This document shows, in pieces, positions 5,777 to 8,365 of a stretch of 8,365 bases of DNA. Source of the DNA: Candidatus Poribacteria bacterium (GTDB lineage: Bacteria; Poribacteria; WGA-4E; PCPOR2b); NCBI GenBank assembly GCA_027296925.1, contig JAPUIP010000275.1, forward strand, positions 1 through 8,365. Direction: 5' to 3'. How positions within the stretch are numbered: position 1 is the stretch's first letter; each line of letters opens with the position of its first letter. The position numbers were made by a program, and so were the translations under genes. Below the pieces are notes generated by a model. The model ran no database searches. It was given only the letters and a program-made list of their open reading frames with translations, and was not told the DNA's origin.

Positions 5777-8041
5777 TCAACCTTTATTGAGTGACCTCAC
5801 CAGCCATGCGGACAGGTCGTCTCTCAATATTGGTGTGATGGATAGCTTGTCCTCCGAGGCACGATACGCTTGTAGCGTCGGTGCAAAAAGGCGCTGGATT
5901 TCTCCGTCGGACATCGGACAATTGCGTCCACTCACCAACCCCTCTAACCGCAACGAACGCGGCGCCAATGCTGCGGCAACGTCGCACAGATCGCCGGCAG
6001 TCAATGCGCCGGGGACGATGGCATCATGGGGAATGTAGCAAAACTGATTCCGTAAAACGGACTGATAGCCGGCGATTGTGCCACGCGCCACAACGACATG
6101 CGCCTCCTCATACAATGCACCGAACAACGCGAGGAGTCCGCCCAGCGGCTCAGACTGATGCGGCGATTCACCCGCAACGCTTGACCGGGAGTAGCGCCCA
6201 GGGATGAGTGGATCGACCAGGTCCGTTGGATTGGTTGGCGCAAACGAATCTCCCCAGAGCGCTAACCGTTGGCTGTCTAGGTCGTCGCGTTTTCGGAGAT
6301 AGCGGAACACCGAACGCAGGTCGCGTAGTCGAGAGCCAAGCAGGGTCTGCCCCAGCATCAACTCCGTGGCGGAAATGGAGGTGGCTTCGCTCTGTCGCTC
6401 ACGCGAGCCATTGGGGCTGGTTTCCCCGGTACCGCGTACGTCTGGCAGACATACCGCAGCCCCTTTCTCTAACACTTCGGCAATCTCGGCTGCGCGCTCG
6501 CGCATGAACTGTTCCTTGCCATGCTGTGATAGTCCAACGACAAGCGGCAGTTTTGTTTTGTCTGTGGGTGTTGGCAGTAACATCAACATCGGCACAACGA
6601 TGTTCGTTTCAACTTCCAGTACAATTCTTTCCACACAGACGCCGTCAAGCTGTTGAGAAGTACGTGACTGAATCACAGGCTCAGCCTTCGGCTCGACGTT
6701 GCCGAGCAGCTTTGCCCATTCACGGCGCAAGCGCTCCCGCCTTTCATTCGGTGCGAGCTCAGCTAGCGAGTCTCGCATCTCAACTGCACGCGACTCCCCA
6801 ATTTCAGCGAACAGTTCATGCAGGGGGCGTAGCGGCGCTGAAGCTCGGCACATCAGCGTCTCATCTGGCAGACGGTTTTCATACTCCTGCGGAATGGGGA
6901 TGCCGAACCAGCGTTGTAGCGCCGAGTGAATCGGCTTTCGATGCACGTCACCGATGTTATTGCAGTGTGTCGCTTCGGGCGGTCGTCCGGAAAGTAGCCC
7001 CGCGCCGTGCGTGAAAGCGAGGTTATCGGCGGCGGCGTAAAACGCAAACACCTGCTGTAACCGCTTCCACACCGGGTCACGCGCTTTGTCCCAACTGAAC
7101 TCATGGGCGTAGACCAGATGGCGTGGTGCGACGGACCCGACAACCATCCACGGCAAAAATTCATCTCGTCCACTGAGACGCAAATTGCGCGTGGATTCCC
7201 AGCCCCCCGCTCCCATATAATTGAACGTCTCCTCAGGGTCGTCGGGCAGGGGGTACGTCGTCTCTGGTTGGGGACCGCCAAAGTTGAACGGAATGGCGCA
7301 TGTCACTCGCGCATCCAGCGCCGCGGCTACTGCTGCAGGGTCTCCACCGCCGGCGACCGCACCCATCAGGATGACCTGCTCCTTATCAACATCTGGACGA
7401 TTCAGCAGCAGGTCCACACCGCGCATCACATCCCACACCATCCAGCCCATGAGGCTATCGCCGAGGAGGTGAAGTTGGATGCCGGTGATATAGCGGAAGT
7501 GATAATCTTGTCGTGGTCCGGCGGGGTGCTGTCGCCGCTCACCGTAACTGAACTGGTCCATCACGAGAACCATACAGCCACTCCGGGCCCATGTCATCCC
7601 CATGTCCTGCAACTCGCCTTGTGTTTTTGGGTTATGATGGCTATGGACGATGAGGATGGCGGGCATCCGCTCCTGAAGCGGTGATGGCAGGTAGAGGTTC
7701 GCCGTAACGGATACACCCGGACGACTTTCGTAGACCAGATTCTCGATGCAATAACCGTCACCTTCAACGGTGCGCGTCACATGGACGTTCACTTCCGTAG
7801 GTGTCTCCGGAAAGACTCCCAGTGACTGGCGCAGGGCTTCGATGCGCGGCGCACAGAATCGTTCCCAAGCTGCTTTTGACTTGATCTGCGCCCACGCATC
7901 CTTATCGCGCTGATTCACCGCGTTGCACCGCCTTTGCAGGTCGTCCCGTAACATCTGCGTGTGTGCTTTGCGCTCGTCCGCTGAGAAGATATTGGCTTGC
8001 AACGACCGGAGCCGCACTGCTAAATCATTTTGTGCTGACAT
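5777..8041 (-). CDS. Double alpha/beta hydrolase (acetylxylan-esterase-like) with altered nucleophile elbows
   Basis: 754 residues. Residues about 1-80 are a charged helical leader. Residues about 90-385 form an alpha/beta hydrolase domain: PAILIVHSHHN for the strand and oxyanion region, MDQFSYGERR, an elbow region G227-A228-V229-A230-G231-G232-G233, then FNFGGPQPET, and a GDVH segment with H367 followed by an R..WFG helix as in acetylxylan-esterase-type proteins. Residues about 465-740 form a second, shorter copy: PLVVGLSQHGK, LPDVRGTGET, an elbow RLALWGDSFAP (S599), and PGALTAGDLCDVAAALAPRSLRLEGL. The first elbow has no serine, either in the GxSxG register (V229) or counting back from GGG (A230). 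The second has serine but Ala where the last Gly belongs, and no clear catalytic His was seen. No signal peptide is visible. Start ATG at 8041 with GAGGG 6 bases upstream; it lies 23 bases after the upstream gene and is probably in one operon with it. Ester hydrolysis is the family role; activity here is uncertain. Confidence 0.8.
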   Translation of the reverse strand: MSAQNDLAVRLRSLQANIFSADERKAHTQMLRDDLQRRCNAVNQRDKDAWAQIKSKAAWERFCAPRIEALRQSLGVFPETPTEVNVHVTRTVEGDGYCIENLVYESRPGVSVTANLYLPSPLQERMPAILIVHSHHNPKTQGELQDMGMTWARSGCMVLVMDQFSYGERRQHPAGPRQDYHFRYITGIQLHLLGDSLMGWMVWDVMRGVDLLLNRPDVDKEQVILMGAVAGGGDPAAVAAALDARVTCAIPFNFGGPQPETTYPLPDDPEETFNYMGAGGWESTRNLRLSGRDEFLPWMVVGSVAPRHLVYAHEFSWDKARDPVWKRLQQVFAFYAAADNLAFTHGAGLLSGRPPEATHCNNIGDVHRKPIHSALQRWFGIPIPQEYENRLPDETLMCRASAPLRPLHELFAEIGESRAVEMRDSLAELAPNERRERLRREWAKLLGNVEPKAEPVIQSRTSQQLDGVCVERIVLEVETNIVVPMLMLLPTPTDKTKLPLVVGLSQHGKEQFMRERAAEIAEVLEKGAAVCLPDVRGTGETSPNGSRERQSEATSISATELMLGQTLLGSRLRDLRSVFRYLRKRDDLDSQRLALWGDSFAPTNPTDLVDPLIPGRYSRSSVAGESPHQSEPLGGLLALFGALYEEAHVVVARGTIAGYQSVLRNQFCYIPHDAIVPGALTAGDLCDVAAALAPRSLRLEGLVSGRNCPMSDGEIQRLFAPTLQAYRASEDKLSITPILRDDLSAWLVRSLNKG

Positions 8042-8064
8042 GAACTACCCTCTTTTCACACCCG

Positions 8065-8365
8065 CTAATGCGGAATGCCCAACTGATGCATCCGGCGATG
8101 GATGGCTTCCTGCGCCTCCATGAACGGACGTTCGAGAAAAGCCTGATGGTCCGCTTCCCCATGATGGTGTGTCACGCTTCCCGGCGGATGGTGACTGGCG
8201 GTCTTGCGGATATATGATAGCCCGCCCTCGATCAACGTCAGCATATAGGTTGCGGCTTCGACGTCGAACATCCACCACTCCCCACCAACGGCGACATAAA
8301 CCGGGGAGGTATGCGCGATGATGCCGCGTCCCCAGCCATCGTAATGCGGCACCGCCTGGGCATAG
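8065..8365 (-). CDS. Partial protein, likely CehA/McbA-type metallohydrolase C-terminus
   Basis: Only the C-terminal part is in the window; the reading frame is open to the right edge and the start lies outside. A GTG at 8352 is in frame, but the residues before it (reading ...YAQAV) look like natural coding continuation, so it is not the true start. The visible stretch contains GRGIIAHTSPVYVAVGGEWW, a following acidic AATYMLTLIEGGLSYI segment, and a charged helical tail with HHGEAD. The AHTSPVYV segment followed by a helix of the form DAxYxLxxI is, by recall, typical of the end of CehA/McbA-family metallohydrolases (PHP-like fold, hydrolysing carbamates or phosphoesters). The metal ligands would lie outside the window and cannot be seen. 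It lies 23 bases upstream of the double hydrolase, so co-transcription is likely. The fold call is moderate. Confidence 0.5.
   Translation of the reverse strand, partial: YAQAVPHYDGWGRGIIAHTSPVYVAVGGEWWMFDVEAATYMLTLIEGGLSYIRKTASHHPPGSVTHHHGEADHQAFLERPFMEAQEAIHRRMHQLGIPH

Noticed and set aside
6526..7014. 162-codon plus-strand ORF opposite the double hydrolase
   Set aside because: Antisense shadow of the same gene with no recognisable motif or start signal.
7103..7684. 193-codon plus-strand ORF opposite the double hydrolase
   Set aside because: It lies wholly antisense to a well-supported gene, has no ribosome-binding site or recognisable domain, and its composition fits an antisense shadow of a GC-rich gene.

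Overview
The window is bacterial, gene-dense and roughly 55-60% GC by eye. It holds enzymes of carbohydrate, ester and hydroxy-acid metabolism. There are no RNA genes, transposases, phage genes, CRISPR arrays or recognisable defence genes. The protein types (a GH42-like glycosidase, a double alpha/beta hydrolase, an Ldh-family oxidoreductase, an MBL hydrolase and a CehA-like C-terminus) remind me of uncultivated, polymer-degrading lineages such as Candidatus Poribacteria, Latescibacteria or Planctomycetota. That placement is a recollection of gene style, not a measured result.

The genes form two convergent groups that meet near position 3600. The plus-strand group runs from 33 to 3590: a tandem-GNAT acetyltransferase, a small basic 45-residue ORF whose stop codon touches the next start, a 701-residue GH42-type beta-galactosidase-like protein, and a 109-residue ORF that looks like the tail of another glycosidase-like protein. 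The minus-strand group is read from the right edge leftward: the C-terminus of a probable CehA/McbA-type metallohydrolase, a 754-residue double alpha/beta hydrolase 23 bases later, a 188-base gap holding a long imperfect inverted repeat, an MBL-fold hydrolase, and an Ldh-family NAD(P)-dependent oxidoreductase.

Taken together the genes could release and process acylated or glycosylated organic matter: ester cleavage by the hydrolases, glycoside cleavage by the GH42 protein, and oxidation of a 2-hydroxy acid by the Ldh enzyme. No shared substrate can be read from the sequence, so a common pathway is only an inference. I found no convincing new multi-gene system.

The most notable signals are residue-level. 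The GH42-like protein has Asp-Gly where the family normally has the Asn-Glu acid/base pair. The double hydrolase has no serine at its first nucleophile elbow and an altered second elbow. The other points worth attention are the small coupled ORF before the GH42 gene, the orphan glycosidase tail behind it, and the dispersed-repeat-like palindrome at 5629-5702.
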